DNA of 64,000 nt, from contig CACZZO010000011.1 of the NCBI GenBank assembly GCA_902785755.1, positions 47,489 to 111,488 on the forward strand, given 5' to 3'. Within the stretch, counting starts at the first letter, position 1. Each line of letters begins with the position of its first letter. The DNA comes from an uncultured Bacteroidia bacterium (GTDB lineage Bacteria; Bacteroidota; Bacteroidia; Bacteroidales; F082). Position numbers and translations under genes: made by a program. Below are positions 16,057 through 24,966 of this stretch, in pieces. The notes beneath the pieces are model-generated. The model saw only the letters and a list, made by a program, of their open reading frames with translations. It was not told the origin of the DNA and did no database searches.

Positions 16057-16878
16057 TTATTTGTGGTATTTTGCAAGGATGTCCATGAACGAGATGGAAG
16101 CGTCTTCCATGTCGTTGACGATGCTTTCGATTTTAGAAGCGATGAAGTTGAAGAAAATCTGAAGGATGATGGCTGCGATAAGACCGAACACGGTGGTCAA
16201 CAGAGCGACCTTCATACCGGAAGCCACAACCGTCGGGCTCATGTCGCCGGCAGCGGCGATGTCGTCGAAGGCCTGGATCATACCGATAACAGTACCCATA
16301 AATCCGAACATAGGAGCCAAGCTGATGCAGAGGCCGATCCAACTCAGGCCGCTTTCGAGCTTGCCACCAGCAACGGAACCGTAGGAAACGATGGATTTCT
16401 CAACCTCATCTAACGATTGGCCGTCCTGATAACGGATAAGACCTTGGGTGAAGATGCTGGCCACGGGGCCACGGGTGTCTTTGCAAAGCTTCTTGGCACC
16501 TTCAACGTCGCCACTCTTCATCTTGGCTTCGATGCCAGCCAAAAGTTTCTTGGAATTGGCAGTGGCCAAAGTCAGATAAATGATTCTCTCAATGGAGATG
16601 GCCATACCGATAAGGAGGATGACCAACACGATGCCCATGAAGCCAGGGCCGCCATCGATGAACTGTTTCTTGATGGATTCGCGGAAAGTGACAGGAGCGG
16701 CCTCGTTTTGGACGGGGGCTGCTTGTTCGACGGTCTCCACAGGAGCGGGAGTCTGTTCAGGAGCAACGGTCTGCTCCGTTTGCTCGGTTTGCGCTTGCTC
16801 TTCTTGAGCAACGACGAGATTGCTGACGCCAAAGGTGAAAAGGCCAGCAACCATGAGGAAAGCAATTAATTTTTTCAT
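16057..16878 (-). CDS. ExbB/TolQ/MotA-family proton channel protein
   Basis: 273 residues. A cleavable N-terminal segment (FGVSNLVVA before Gln) is followed by a Gln/Glu/Pro/Ala-rich stretch (~25-65). Transmembrane helices are at ~80-100 (GIVLVILLIGMAISIERI), ~180-205 (GLCISLAPMFGFMGTVIGMI) and ~220-245. The MotA/TolQ core motif is APMFGFMGTVIGMIQAF. A signal peptide plus a low-complexity linker before the first helix is usual for Bacteroidota ExbB. First gene of a four-gene operon that ends at the terminator near 14.5 kb. Confidence 0.92.
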   Translation of the reverse strand: MKKLIAFLMVAGLFTFGVSNLVVAQEEQAQTEQTEQTVAPEQTPAPVETVEQAAPVQNEAAPVTFRESIKKQFIDGGPGFMGIVLVILLIGMAISIERIIYLTLATANSKKLLAGIEAKMKSGDVEGAKKLCKDTRGPVASIFTQGLIRYQDGQSLDEVEKSIVSYGSVAGGKLESGLSWIGLCISLAPMFGFMGTVIGMIQAFDDIAAAGDMSPTVVASGMKVALLTTVFGLIAAIILQIFFNFIASKIESIVNDMEDASISFMDILAKYHK

Positions 16879-16950
16879 AGTTGAGTTTAAATGTTTGATT
16901 ATTACTTTGTTGAATTACTTTGTTCTGATGAAACAATCATTACTTTTCTG

Positions 16951-17038
16951 CGGAGAGAGCGGGATTCGAACCCGCGGTACCCTTTTGGAGTACACACACT
17001 TTCCAGGCGTGCTCCTTAAACCACTCGGACATCTCTCC
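16951..17038 (-). tRNA. tRNA-Ser (anticodon GGA)
   Basis: The minus-strand transcript begins GGAGAGATGTCCGAGTGG and ends with TCTCTCC plus discriminator G, which pairs with the 5' arm. The T arm reads GCGGGTTCGAATCCCGC. The anticodon loop CTGGAAA gives GGA (17004-17002). A long variable arm and 88-nt length mark a class II serine tRNA. CCA is not encoded. No integrase or duplicated 3' end is near it. Confidence 0.96.
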
Positions 17039-17162
17039 AGTGCTTGCCAAACCCCTCAACCTTATCTGAAATCGTTGCCAAAAGTACAACATTTTTTGAT
17101 TGACAAAGCAAAAATATTTGATTTTTTATTGCATTAAATACTCAATTGCTTGAATCATAGCG

Positions 17163-18197
17163 TCAAACGGTCATTTCGCCACGGATGGAAATTTGCAGGA
17201 TTTCGATAATTCGAGCCTTCGTAAGTCCTTCACCGATGAGATACATGAGTTTGGCAACGGCGGCCTCAGTGGTCATGTCGTAGCCGCTGATGACCCCGAT
17301 GCGGGCCATGTCGAGGCTGGTTTCGTAGCGTCCCATCTCCACCGAACCGGCTTTGCATTGGGTGATGTTGAGTATGATAAGCCCTCCCTCGATGGCCTCC
17401 TTGAGCGCATTGAGGAACCATCCTTCGGTGGTGGCGTTGCCCGACCCGAAGGTTTCCAGCACCAACGCTTTCATGTTGGGGGTCTTCATCACATGGCGCA
17501 CGAAGTCCTCTGAAATGCCCGGGAAGAGTTTCAAGATGCCCACGTTGCGGTCCATCTTTGTGTGTACCTTCAGTTTCTTGAAATTGGGCTTCAGGATTCG
17601 TTCCTTATTATATTTAATGTGTATGCCCACGTCGGCGAGGTTGGGATAGTTCGACGAGATGAAAGCATTGAAGTTTTCCGCATTGAACTTGGTGGCGCGG
17701 TTGCCGCGTAGCAGTTGGTTCTGGAAAAAGATGCTCACTTCGGGCACAATGGGCGTGTCGTCGTCCTTGGCGGCGGCAATCTCAACGGCTGCGAGGAAGT
17801 TTTCGCGACCATCGCTGCGTACCATGCCCATCGGCAGTTGCGAGCCGGTCAACACGACGGGCTTGTTGAGGTTTTCAAGCATGAAACTGAGGGCAGAGGC
17901 GGTGTAGGCCATAGTATCAGAGCCGTGCAGCACCACAAAACCATCGTAATGCTCATATTCTTCCCCGATTTTGGTCGCGAGGCGAATCCAAAAGTCGGGC
18001 GACATATTCGACGAGTCAATGAGCGGGTCAAAACTATAGAAATCAATCTGATAGCCGAAATTCTTCAGCACGGGCAGATGGACATAGATGTTGTCGAAAT
18101 CGAAAGGCACCAAGGCTCCAGTCTTGGAGTCTTGCATCATGCCGATGGTGCCGCCCGTATAAAGCACCAATATGGAAATCTCTTCGTTGCTTTGCAT
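17163..18197 (-). CDS. ansA: type I L-asparaginase
   Basis: 344 residues, cytoplasmic; hydrolyses asparagine to aspartate and ammonia. The first threonine motif is LVLYTGGTIGMMQ near the N-terminus and the second is VVLHGSDTMAYTASAL. The absence of a signal peptide fits type I. The start at 18197 (MQSNEEISILVLY) is chosen over a longer open frame because a promoter with -7 box CAAAAGTA on the + strand sits at 18220-18227. The gene is divergent from trmO, with only ~74 bp between starts. Confidence 0.93.
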   Translation of the reverse strand: MQSNEEISILVLYTGGTIGMMQDSKTGALVPFDFDNIYVHLPVLKNFGYQIDFYSFDPLIDSSNMSPDFWIRLATKIGEEYEHYDGFVVLHGSDTMAYTASALSFMLENLNKPVVLTGSQLPMGMVRSDGRENFLAAVEIAAAKDDDTPIVPEVSIFFQNQLLRGNRATKFNAENFNAFISSNYPNLADVGIHIKYNKERILKPNFKKLKVHTKMDRNVGILKLFPGISEDFVRHVMKTPNMKALVLETFGSGNATTEGWFLNALKEAIEGGLIILNITQCKAGSVEMGRYETSLDMARIGVISGYDMTTEAAVAKLMYLIGEGLTKARIIEILQISIRGEMTV

Positions 18198-18219
18198 GAC
18201 AAACGTTTTTTTGCGGCGG

Positions 18220-18253
18220 CAAAAGTAAGGCTTTTTTTGGCTTGCACTACAAA
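18220..18253 (-). promoter_or_regulatory. promoter of ansA
   Basis: Minus strand: -33 box TTTG (18253-18250) and -7 box TACTTTTG (18227-18220), 22 bp apart. The ATG follows at 18197. It overlaps the divergent trmO promoter. Confidence 0.65.
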
Positions 18254-18267
18254 ATGCGTTATTTTTG
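18236..18267 (+). promoter_or_regulatory. promoter of trmO
   Basis: -33 box TTTG (18236-18239), 20-bp spacer and -7 box TATTTTTG (18260-18267). The trmO ATG is at 18272, so transcription would begin at or next to the start codon. Confidence 0.65.
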
Positions 18268-18271
18268 CGGC

Positions 18272-18937
18272 ATGAAAACCATCGCCCGCATCCACACCGA
18301 TTTTCCGACCAAGTTTGGCATTCCACGCCAAAGCGGTATCATCCCCTCGTTGATAGGCCGCATCGTGTTTGAACCCGACTACCGCAACGCCGAGGCGGTG
18401 CGTGGATTGGAGGATTTTTCGCACATTTGGCTGCTTTGGGAGTTCTCGCAGGCCGTGCGCGACACATGGTCGCCGACGGTGCGTCCGCCGCGTTTGGGGG
18501 GCAATGTGCGCAAGGGTGTTTTCGCCACGCGCTCACCCTTCCGACCTAATCCCATCGGGCTTTCGTCGGTGCGCTTGGAAAGCATCGAAATTGACCCGAA
18601 ACTTGGCCCCGTGCTTTATGTTTCGGGCGCGGATTTGATGGACGGCACCCCGATTTACGACATCAAGCCCTACATCGCCTACACCGACAGCCACCCCGAT
18701 GCCGTCAGCGGATTTGCCTCAAAACCAACAGAATATCTTTTGGAAGTGGATTTTTCGGAGGCTTTGCTCGAAAAAGTTGACCCTGAGCAGCGCGAAAGCC
18801 TCATCGAAGTGCTTGCCCACGACCCGCGTCCGCAATATCACGCCGACCCTGAAAGGGTTTACGGTATGGAATTTGGCGGGATGGAGGTGAAGTTCAAGGT
18901 GAATAATGATTTGCTTACCGTTTTGGAAATCAACTGA
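18272..18937 (+). CDS. trmO: tRNA (N6-threonylcarbamoyladenosine37-N6)-methyltransferase
   Basis: 221 residues of the TsaA/TrmO family, which adds a methyl group to t6A at position 37 of certain tRNAs using SAM. The conserved start is KTIARIHTDFPTKFGIPRQ. It is followed by FEPDYRNAEAVRGLEDFSHIW, the core RPPRLGGNVRKGVFATRSPF with RPNPIGLS, and GADLMDGTPIYDIKPY. The C-terminal half (DPRPQYHADPERVYGMEFGG) is the usual accessory domain. A strong promoter ends 4 bp before the ATG, so the mRNA may be leaderless. The stop is 5 bp from the convergent SGNH gene. Confidence 0.93.
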   Translation: MKTIARIHTDFPTKFGIPRQSGIIPSLIGRIVFEPDYRNAEAVRGLEDFSHIWLLWEFSQAVRDTWSPTVRPPRLGGNVRKGVFATRSPFRPNPIGLSSVRLESIEIDPKLGPVLYVSGADLMDGTPIYDIKPYIAYTDSHPDAVSGFASKPTEYLLEVDFSEALLEKVDPEQRESLIEVLAHDPRPQYHADPERVYGMEFGGMEVKFKVNNDLLTVLEIN

Positions 18938-18942
18938 TTCCT

Positions 18943-20409
18943 TTATCGATACGACTGTCCCTTCACTGCTGGCTTGAGATAGGCCGGACGGAAGGAAATG
19001 TCCAAACACCTCACCCTTACAGAGGAAGTCGAGGGATTGTAAACGAAAATCTTGGTTTGCCCGGCCTCGCGGAAAGTGGAGTCAAGGGGCAGGGCGAAAG
19101 TGGCGAAATCCCACTGCCCAATGCTTTGAAGTTGCGGAGCAATATCATAATAGGTGCTGACTTTGCCTTGTTCCCCGTTTTTCTCGATGACAAGTTGGGC
19201 ATCGTTCAAAGTGTCGGGCTGGAACATCTCAATGGCAATGTTCACCATTCCCCAATCGGGTTGAAGACTATCAGCAGGCAAGATAAGCGTCTGACTGTAA
19301 GGCCTTTCAACATTCAATACATCTTCCGAACCTTCGAAGCAATAATGTCCAGCCTCATATTGCAACAAACCAAAATCTTGATAATCATTCGGATAATGCT
19401 TTCGTAATGCTTGCGCGACATGTCGGGCAATGATGCCTCGACCCTCGCCATAGTAATGCTCCGTAGTCCAGTCTTGGTCAATGAAATTCACATCACGAAC
19501 CAAGTCCAAATTGTCCACAACCGTTACATCTCCCTGTGTGTCATAGCGTTGCATCAGATAGTCACGATTCCGTTTCATCAGGAACAGCAAATCCTTGCCT
19601 ACCAGTTCGTTGGCTTTGTCTACGTTTTCGGCCATCAGATTGAAGACCAAATGCCAACCCCTTTCGCGGCACAAGTCGACAATGGCATCAAAGTCCTTGA
19701 TGCGCGGGTTGTCGTCACGGATTTGGAAGGCGTAACTCTTGATGTAATGGCAGGCCAATTCGGTAAGTTGCTGGTCGCGTTGGCCGTCGAAGCCATGCCA
19801 GCCGCCCCAAGCCATCGCCGAATCCCATTGGTGAGCGTTGGTCCACTCGAAATCGTATGGGAAATCAAGCGGGTCTTTTTTCCAATGCTTCTGTGTAATC
19901 GCATCCCATTCCTCCTCACTGCGAATCGGGTAAGCCTTGAAAGCCAGCAAGAAACGGTTCACCAATGGTGGATAGTCCTGCAAAAGCACGATTTGTTTCC
20001 GAAGCGCCGTTTCGAGGCGGGAGTAAATCCAACCGGCATCGAAAGAACGGAGGTTCATGGTCACTATCACGGTTTCAACAGGGGCGTCCTCCGGCAACTG
20101 TTTCAGCATATAATAATAAGTTTGCGCATGTGATGCGCTTTTGGTCATGTCGCCCAAGCGCACGGTCGGGAAGTAGGCCGAAACCATTGCGCTGATTTTC
20201 TTATGGTCGCTTTCAGCAAAGCCGTATGTGTTGTTCGACGACTCGCCCAAATAAACCACTTGACAACTGTCGGCCACCACCTGACGAGGCAACTCAATAA
20301 TGTCGGAATGTTCCAACAAGTCCTTCTCGAAGAACCACTTGCTGTAAATCCAATTCATTGCCACAAGCAGCACTGCAACGATTCCTATGCGTATCAACAA
20401 CTTCTTCAT
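18943..20409 (-). CDS. SGNH-like membrane-anchored partner of MBOAT acyltransferase
   Basis: 488 residues with one N-terminal membrane helix (LIRIGIVAVLLVAMNWIYSKW) and a large extracytoplasmic domain. VVYLGESSNNTYGF resembles the GDS/GES block I of SGNH hydrolases, and DWTTEHYYGEGRGIIARHV could supply the later Asp/His. A beta-rich C-terminal domain (~370-480) follows. It is 2 bp downstream of an MBOAT gene, the arrangement of DltB/DltD and AlgI/AlgJ-X pairs, so it probably moves acyl groups onto a surface polymer. The exact substrate is not evident. Confidence 0.7.
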   Translation of the reverse strand: MKKLLIRIGIVAVLLVAMNWIYSKWFFEKDLLEHSDIIELPRQVVADSCQVVYLGESSNNTYGFAESDHKKISAMVSAYFPTVRLGDMTKSASHAQTYYYMLKQLPEDAPVETVIVTMNLRSFDAGWIYSRLETALRKQIVLLQDYPPLVNRFLLAFKAYPIRSEEEWDAITQKHWKKDPLDFPYDFEWTNAHQWDSAMAWGGWHGFDGQRDQQLTELACHYIKSYAFQIRDDNPRIKDFDAIVDLCRERGWHLVFNLMAENVDKANELVGKDLLFLMKRNRDYLMQRYDTQGDVTVVDNLDLVRDVNFIDQDWTTEHYYGEGRGIIARHVAQALRKHYPNDYQDFGLLQYEAGHYCFEGSEDVLNVERPYSQTLILPADSLQPDWGMVNIAIEMFQPDTLNDAQLVIEKNGEQGKVSTYYDIAPQLQSIGQWDFATFALPLDSTFREAGQTKIFVYNPSTSSVRVRCLDISFRPAYLKPAVKGQSYR

Positions 20410-20411
20410 GG

Positions 20412-21830
20412 TCAGAACTGGAAATAGATGAACGGGAAACTATTGACACTCGAACACGCGATGATGAGGAAAATGAGCAAGGCATAAATCAACCATCTGA
20501 CAATCATCGGTTTGCCTTCGCACCACGCATCGAAGCGGGTGTTGAACAACAGCAAGTCGGAGAGGATGAACAGGGCGAGATAGAGCCAAACTTCCGGCTT
20601 GATAGCCAAACTTTGTCCACCGCCGAAATTACTGACTGCCGCCGCAAAAATGTCGCGCATGTTGGCGAAATCGGTGGCACGGAACATCACCCAAAACAGC
20701 GTGACCAACACGAAAGTCTTGGCGATGCGAAGCGCGTCAAGGCTGATACTCAGCCACTTGGAGTTTGGTTCCTTGTAAGGGAATCGGTTGCGCAAGGCCT
20801 TTTCAACGATGTGCAACAAACCATGTGCGAAGCCCCAAAACAGGAATGTCCATGCTGCGCCGTGCCAAATGCCGCTCAACACGAAGACAACCAAAATATT
20901 AAACGCCCATCGTCCAAACTTCACCCGACTGCCGCCCAACGGGAAATACACATAGTCGCGGAACCAAGTGGAAAGCGAGATGTGCCAACGGTGCCAAAAC
21001 TCGGCGATGTTTTTGGCCAAATAAGGCGTGCGGAAGTTGTCGCTGATGTCGAAACCCATCAGTTTGGCACTGCCAAGGGCGATAGTGGAATAGCCGAAAA
21101 AGTCGCAGTAGATCTGGAAACTGTAGAACGCCATTGCCAACATCACGCTCCATGAATTATACTCCGCTGGATTGGCGTACACCTCATCGACATACGCGCC
21201 CAAATGGTCGGCCACCACCATCTTAATAAACAGTCCGAACAGGATGAGTCTCATGCCTTTGGAGATGTTCTCGTAGCGGAAATCCTTGTGCTCGTGCAGT
21301 TGGCGCAAAAGGTTGCCCGGTCGCTCAATCGGGCCGGTGACCAATTGCGGGAAAAACATCACATAGAGCGAATAATAACCGAAGTGTCGTTCCGCCTTTT
21401 GGTGGCCGCGATACACCTCGATCACATAACTCATGCTCTGGAACGTGTGGAACGACAAACCGATGGGGAGGATGATGTTCACCGAAGTGCGCACATCCAA
21501 CCCCAACTTTTGGCAAAGCCACACGAAATTGTCGTTAATGAAGCCTAAATACTTGAAAATGAACAGCACCAGCAAGGTTGAAACCACGCTGATGACGAGG
21601 AAAGTCTTCTTCTTTTTGGGTTCGTCGGCATGTTTTTCCATCAAAATGCCCGCCGAATAGTCGATGATGATGGTGACGAGCAAAATGAGGATGTACTTGG
21701 GCACAAACCACATGTAGAACACGCAACTTGCGGCCAGCAGCATCAGCCAACGCGCCTTTTGTGGCAGCAGGTAAAACAGCAGCACCACAATGGGCAGAAA
21801 GATGACGAACTCTATGGAGTTGAAGACCAT
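20412..21830 (-). CDS. MBOAT-family membrane O-acyltransferase
   Basis: 472 residues with ~10-12 hydrophobic helices. Characteristic motifs are YYSLYVMFFPQLVTGPIERP, FFGYSTIALGSAKLMGF, EFWHRWHISLSTWFRDYVY and SGIWHGAAWTFLFWG, whose His is the conserved catalytic His. It is of the AlgI/DltB type. It is expected to carry an acyl group, usually acetyl, across the inner membrane for transfer to an envelope polymer by the SGNH-like protein encoded 2 bp downstream. Confidence 0.92.
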   Translation of the reverse strand: MVFNSIEFVIFLPIVVLLFYLLPQKARWLMLLAASCVFYMWFVPKYILILLVTIIIDYSAGILMEKHADEPKKKKTFLVISVVSTLLVLFIFKYLGFINDNFVWLCQKLGLDVRTSVNIILPIGLSFHTFQSMSYVIEVYRGHQKAERHFGYYSLYVMFFPQLVTGPIERPGNLLRQLHEHKDFRYENISKGMRLILFGLFIKMVVADHLGAYVDEVYANPAEYNSWSVMLAMAFYSFQIYCDFFGYSTIALGSAKLMGFDISDNFRTPYLAKNIAEFWHRWHISLSTWFRDYVYFPLGGSRVKFGRWAFNILVVFVLSGIWHGAAWTFLFWGFAHGLLHIVEKALRNRFPYKEPNSKWLSISLDALRIAKTFVLVTLFWVMFRATDFANMRDIFAAAVSNFGGGQSLAIKPEVWLYLALFILSDLLLFNTRFDAWCEGKPMIVRWLIYALLIFLIIACSSVNSFPFIYFQF

Positions 21831-21848
21831 AAAAACCTCAGTATCAGG

Positions 21849-23186
21849 TTACTTGATTTTCTTTACAGCGGTCTGCAAAATCTTGTCGCCTTGGTTCCTG
21901 TCGTAGACATAGACCACCACGTAGCACTCATCGGCATTGTAATCGGCATTGATTTCAGTGTTATAGCTGAAAGAGAAAGTATCGTCGGAATCCACATGAT
22001 GGTCTTCGAAAGACTCGCCGTATGCCCCATTGAGCGTACCACGGAACACATTATGGAACACATATTCCTTATCGTTGCCACCCGGAATGATTTGCCAGCC
22101 CACAATGTTGTCTTCTACCAAACATGCAGTGATGAAGAAATGCCCATCCAAGTCAGTCAATGACACGGCTTGAATATTCACTTGCAATTGACGAGAGGTT
22201 GGGTCAAACTGGCGACTTATCACAATCTCAAACGATTGTTCTTCGTCCAAAGCGGTCACCACCGGGGTGTCGATTTGCTCCACTTTGAGCGAGTTGCCAT
22301 CGGTCAAGGCCACATGGTCAACGGTGAACAAAGGGTTGGAATCGTGATTGTTGTACCATTCAGTGCCCTCATCAGTGAGGAAATTGGGGAACTGACCCAT
22401 AGGTTGTGCCAAGAAACCAGCGTGAACGCTCATAATGAAGATGTGGTCTTCGTCCAATTGATGCTGAAGGTTGTGGGCATATTCGGCGGCGGCAGGGCAA
22501 TTGACGCAACGCGCACCCGTGAAGTCCTTGATAAGCACCATCTTGCCTGTAGGCTCCACATCGCCGCCTTCCACGATGACCATCACCGTATAGGCTGCCG
22601 TCGTGCCATTTTGGGCCGTCACGGTATAGGTCACGGGGTTGGTGAAGTCTTGGGCCACACCGGAAGCAGGTTCCACCGTGGCACCTTCCGACACTTCAAT
22701 GGTGGGCACCAATTGCGTGACATCGGTTTCGGCAGGAAGCACGAAAGAAATCCTACGAGCAACTTCGTCGATTATGCCATCTTCATCCAACGCATCGAAG
22801 CGGAACGAAAGGATGCTTTTTTCGTTGTCGGCATCGTGAACTATTGCCTCCACCATATACTGCGCCGTGGCACCGCTCATGGCGGTGACGGTGTAATAAA
22901 CAGGGTTGGTAAAGTCTTGAGTCACGCCCGATTTAGGCTCGATGGTGGCGTAGTTTGAAATGATAATGGTCGGCGTCAGATGGGTCACATCCGTTCCTGC
23001 AGGGAAATCCAACCTCACCATCTTGTTATCCTCGTCAACAGTGCCATAAACACTGTCCACTTTAAATTCCAAAATAAATCTCTCGTCTTCAGCACCTTGG
23101 ATATAAGGTTCCTTCTCGACATCGCAGGCGTTCAGGAACAACATCGTGGCTATCAACGCCATACCTATTCTAAATAATCTTTTCAT
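21849..23186 (-). CDS. Omp28-family lipoprotein with two Ig-like repeats
   Basis: 445 residues. The signal MKRLFRIGMALIATMLFLNAC gives a lipid-anchored Cys. Two similar ~80-residue DUF5018-like domains follow (each with TDVTHL/QLVPTI, GATVEP, SGVAQDFTNPVTYTVTA). The C-terminal ~240 residues match Omp28: GKMVLIKDFTGARCVNCPAAAEYA contains a CxxC in a thioredoxin-like position. The gene is third in an operon after a TlpA-like thioredoxin and a DUF6029 barrel, 29 bp after the latter. Confidence 0.82.
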   Translation of the reverse strand: MKRLFRIGMALIATMLFLNACDVEKEPYIQGAEDERFILEFKVDSVYGTVDEDNKMVRLDFPAGTDVTHLTPTIIISNYATIEPKSGVTQDFTNPVYYTVTAMSGATAQYMVEAIVHDADNEKSILSFRFDALDEDGIIDEVARRISFVLPAETDVTQLVPTIEVSEGATVEPASGVAQDFTNPVTYTVTAQNGTTAAYTVMVIVEGGDVEPTGKMVLIKDFTGARCVNCPAAAEYAHNLQHQLDEDHIFIMSVHAGFLAQPMGQFPNFLTDEGTEWYNNHDSNPLFTVDHVALTDGNSLKVEQIDTPVVTALDEEQSFEIVISRQFDPTSRQLQVNIQAVSLTDLDGHFFITACLVEDNIVGWQIIPGGNDKEYVFHNVFRGTLNGAYGESFEDHHVDSDDTFSFSYNTEINADYNADECYVVVYVYDRNQGDKILQTAVKKIK

Positions 23187-23215
23187 AGTTCCAATCGTTT
23201 AGGTTTAAACATCAA

Positions 23216-24955
23216 TTAAAAACTCGTTGAAACGGTCAGCGAAACGCCGCTTGAGGCGGGTACCGTGCGGCACACACCACCCACGCAAACCACACCCTCG
23301 CTTTGGCGACCAGCACTCAGCATGACGCGCGTGGCTTCATGGATATAGGTGATTGTACCCGTGAAGTAATGGTCGCGGTATTCCTCAACGGGGTTGCCGT
23401 AGTTCCACTTGTCGGCAATGGAGAACGACCAGTGAGGGGTGATGGAGTATTCCAGCAAAGCGAAAGCCCAATCGCCGCGCTTCTGGAAGTCCTTCTTCTC
23501 GCTTTCCTCCACCTCGTAGCCTTTGTGGACTTCGTTTTCCCAAAGTCCTTGAAGTTCAAGGCGAAGGCTCTGTTTCTTGTTGATTTTATAGGTCACGTCA
23601 AGGAAACCTATGTTGGCCTTCACCACAGGTGAGCCAGCGTGTCCTTCGATGGTTTCGATGTCGTAATACAAGTTGATGTATTGCGCCGTGACGTGCCAAT
23701 CCTTGTTGATTTTCTTGTCAATTTCAAAGTTGATGTCGCGGAAGAAACGGTGGTCGCTGATGGCGAAAAACTTGGAAGTGTAGCCCAAGGTGCCCGACTC
23801 GTTCAAGGCCATCGCATTGCCATACTTGACGGAATCGCGGACGATGTCGTTCACTTGGCTCATGTTGAAAGTGAGTTTCGTGCCATATTTTCCGCCAAGT
23901 GCAGTGCCTTTCGGGATGGTGTAGTTCACCTGCAATTGGGCTGCCATCTCGCCGTTGGGCTGCGTCGAATAGGTGTACATTGACGGCAGGCTATGCGTGT
24001 GTGTATAATTAATAGGTGGAATGAAGTTGATGTCGAGGTCGTTTTGCTTGCCCGTGTACATCGACTTAAAACTCATGTTGTCGATGCGTTTCACCTGCAA
24101 AACGGCACCGAAGCCCTTCTGGGAATAACTCAGCGAAGCCATCAAGGCTTGGCCTTCCTTGTAGATGAAATTGTTGATGGCCGACGGGTCGTTGATTTTG
24201 TAGGCATACTCGGTACTGAAGGCAAAATTGCCATAGCCCAAGTTGATGCGTGCAGCAGCGGCACCCACGTTTTCAGGGATGTTGTAGAACATGCTTTGGT
24301 TGACCTGCTTCTTGCTGACGAAACTCCCTCCGATGCTCATTTTGAACTTGGAATCGTTGAGTGCTGTGATGCTTTGGTTCAAGTCCCATTCTGCATCCAC
24401 GCCACGCACGATGCCACGATAGTCGTCGGTGGCAAAATTGCGCTCCAAATAAGGTGCCCAAAAATAGCGTTGGCGGCCATACACGCCCTTTAAGGTTACG
24501 CCTTTTGCGGGACGCAGCACCACACGAGCGCCGCGCAGGGCATTATCCATGCCCAACGACCACTCCTCATAGGAGCGGAACACAAGGCCACTGCCGAATT
24601 GGTCGTAGATGTCGCCCACAGTCATGCCGATGAAACCGTTGTCGTAGGTGGCAAAGAAATTGGCCAATCCTACGCCGTTCAGTTCTTTTCGGAAACCGTT
24701 CATTTCAGGCAAAAACGCCTCGAAACGGATGCCTGCCGAGAAATTGCCGTTGACATAATTCACTTTTCCGAAGCCGTTGATACCCAACTTCTTACCCTTG
24801 AGGTCGGTGATGCCGATACCCTCATCGAGCATGTAATATTGCGCATCGGTCTGGAAACTGCCGCTCACTTGGCTGTTTTCAAGCAACGACTGAGCACCCG
24901 CCTTGAAACTTGCCGTCAAAGCGAGTGCGAGTAGAACGAATATATATTTTCGCAT
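23216..24955 (-). CDS. DUF6029-family outer-membrane protein
   Basis: 579 residues. The signal peptide ends KAGA before Gln. The mature protein is a run of amphipathic strands (QVSGSFQTDAQYYM, GKVNYVNGNFSAGIRFEAFLP, GMTVGDIYDQFGSGLVFRSYE, MDNALRGARVVLRPAKGVTLKG) and ends with a beta strand (SGVSLTVSTSF, C-terminal Phe). It fits the DUF6029 family of large barrels found only in Bacteroidota. It lies between a TlpA-like gene (11-bp gap) and the Omp28 gene. No biochemical role is known. Confidence 0.82.
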   Translation of the reverse strand: MRKYIFVLLALALTASFKAGAQSLLENSQVSGSFQTDAQYYMLDEGIGITDLKGKKLGINGFGKVNYVNGNFSAGIRFEAFLPEMNGFRKELNGVGLANFFATYDNGFIGMTVGDIYDQFGSGLVFRSYEEWSLGMDNALRGARVVLRPAKGVTLKGVYGRQRYFWAPYLERNFATDDYRGIVRGVDAEWDLNQSITALNDSKFKMSIGGSFVSKKQVNQSMFYNIPENVGAAAARINLGYGNFAFSTEYAYKINDPSAINNFIYKEGQALMASLSYSQKGFGAVLQVKRIDNMSFKSMYTGKQNDLDINFIPPINYTHTHSLPSMYTYSTQPNGEMAAQLQVNYTIPKGTALGGKYGTKLTFNMSQVNDIVRDSVKYGNAMALNESGTLGYTSKFFAISDHRFFRDINFEIDKKINKDWHVTAQYINLYYDIETIEGHAGSPVVKANIGFLDVTYKINKKQSLRLELQGLWENEVHKGYEVEESEKKDFQKRGDWAFALLEYSITPHWSFSIADKWNYGNPVEEYRDHYFTGTITYIHEATRVMLSAGRQSEGVVCVGGVCRTVPASSGVSLTVSTSF

Positions 24956-24966
24956 AACTTCCTGAT

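Noticed and set aside
16951..17038. tRNA-Ser as an integration site
   Set aside because: No integrase or repeated tRNA 3' end is seen, and both sides are ordinary core genes.
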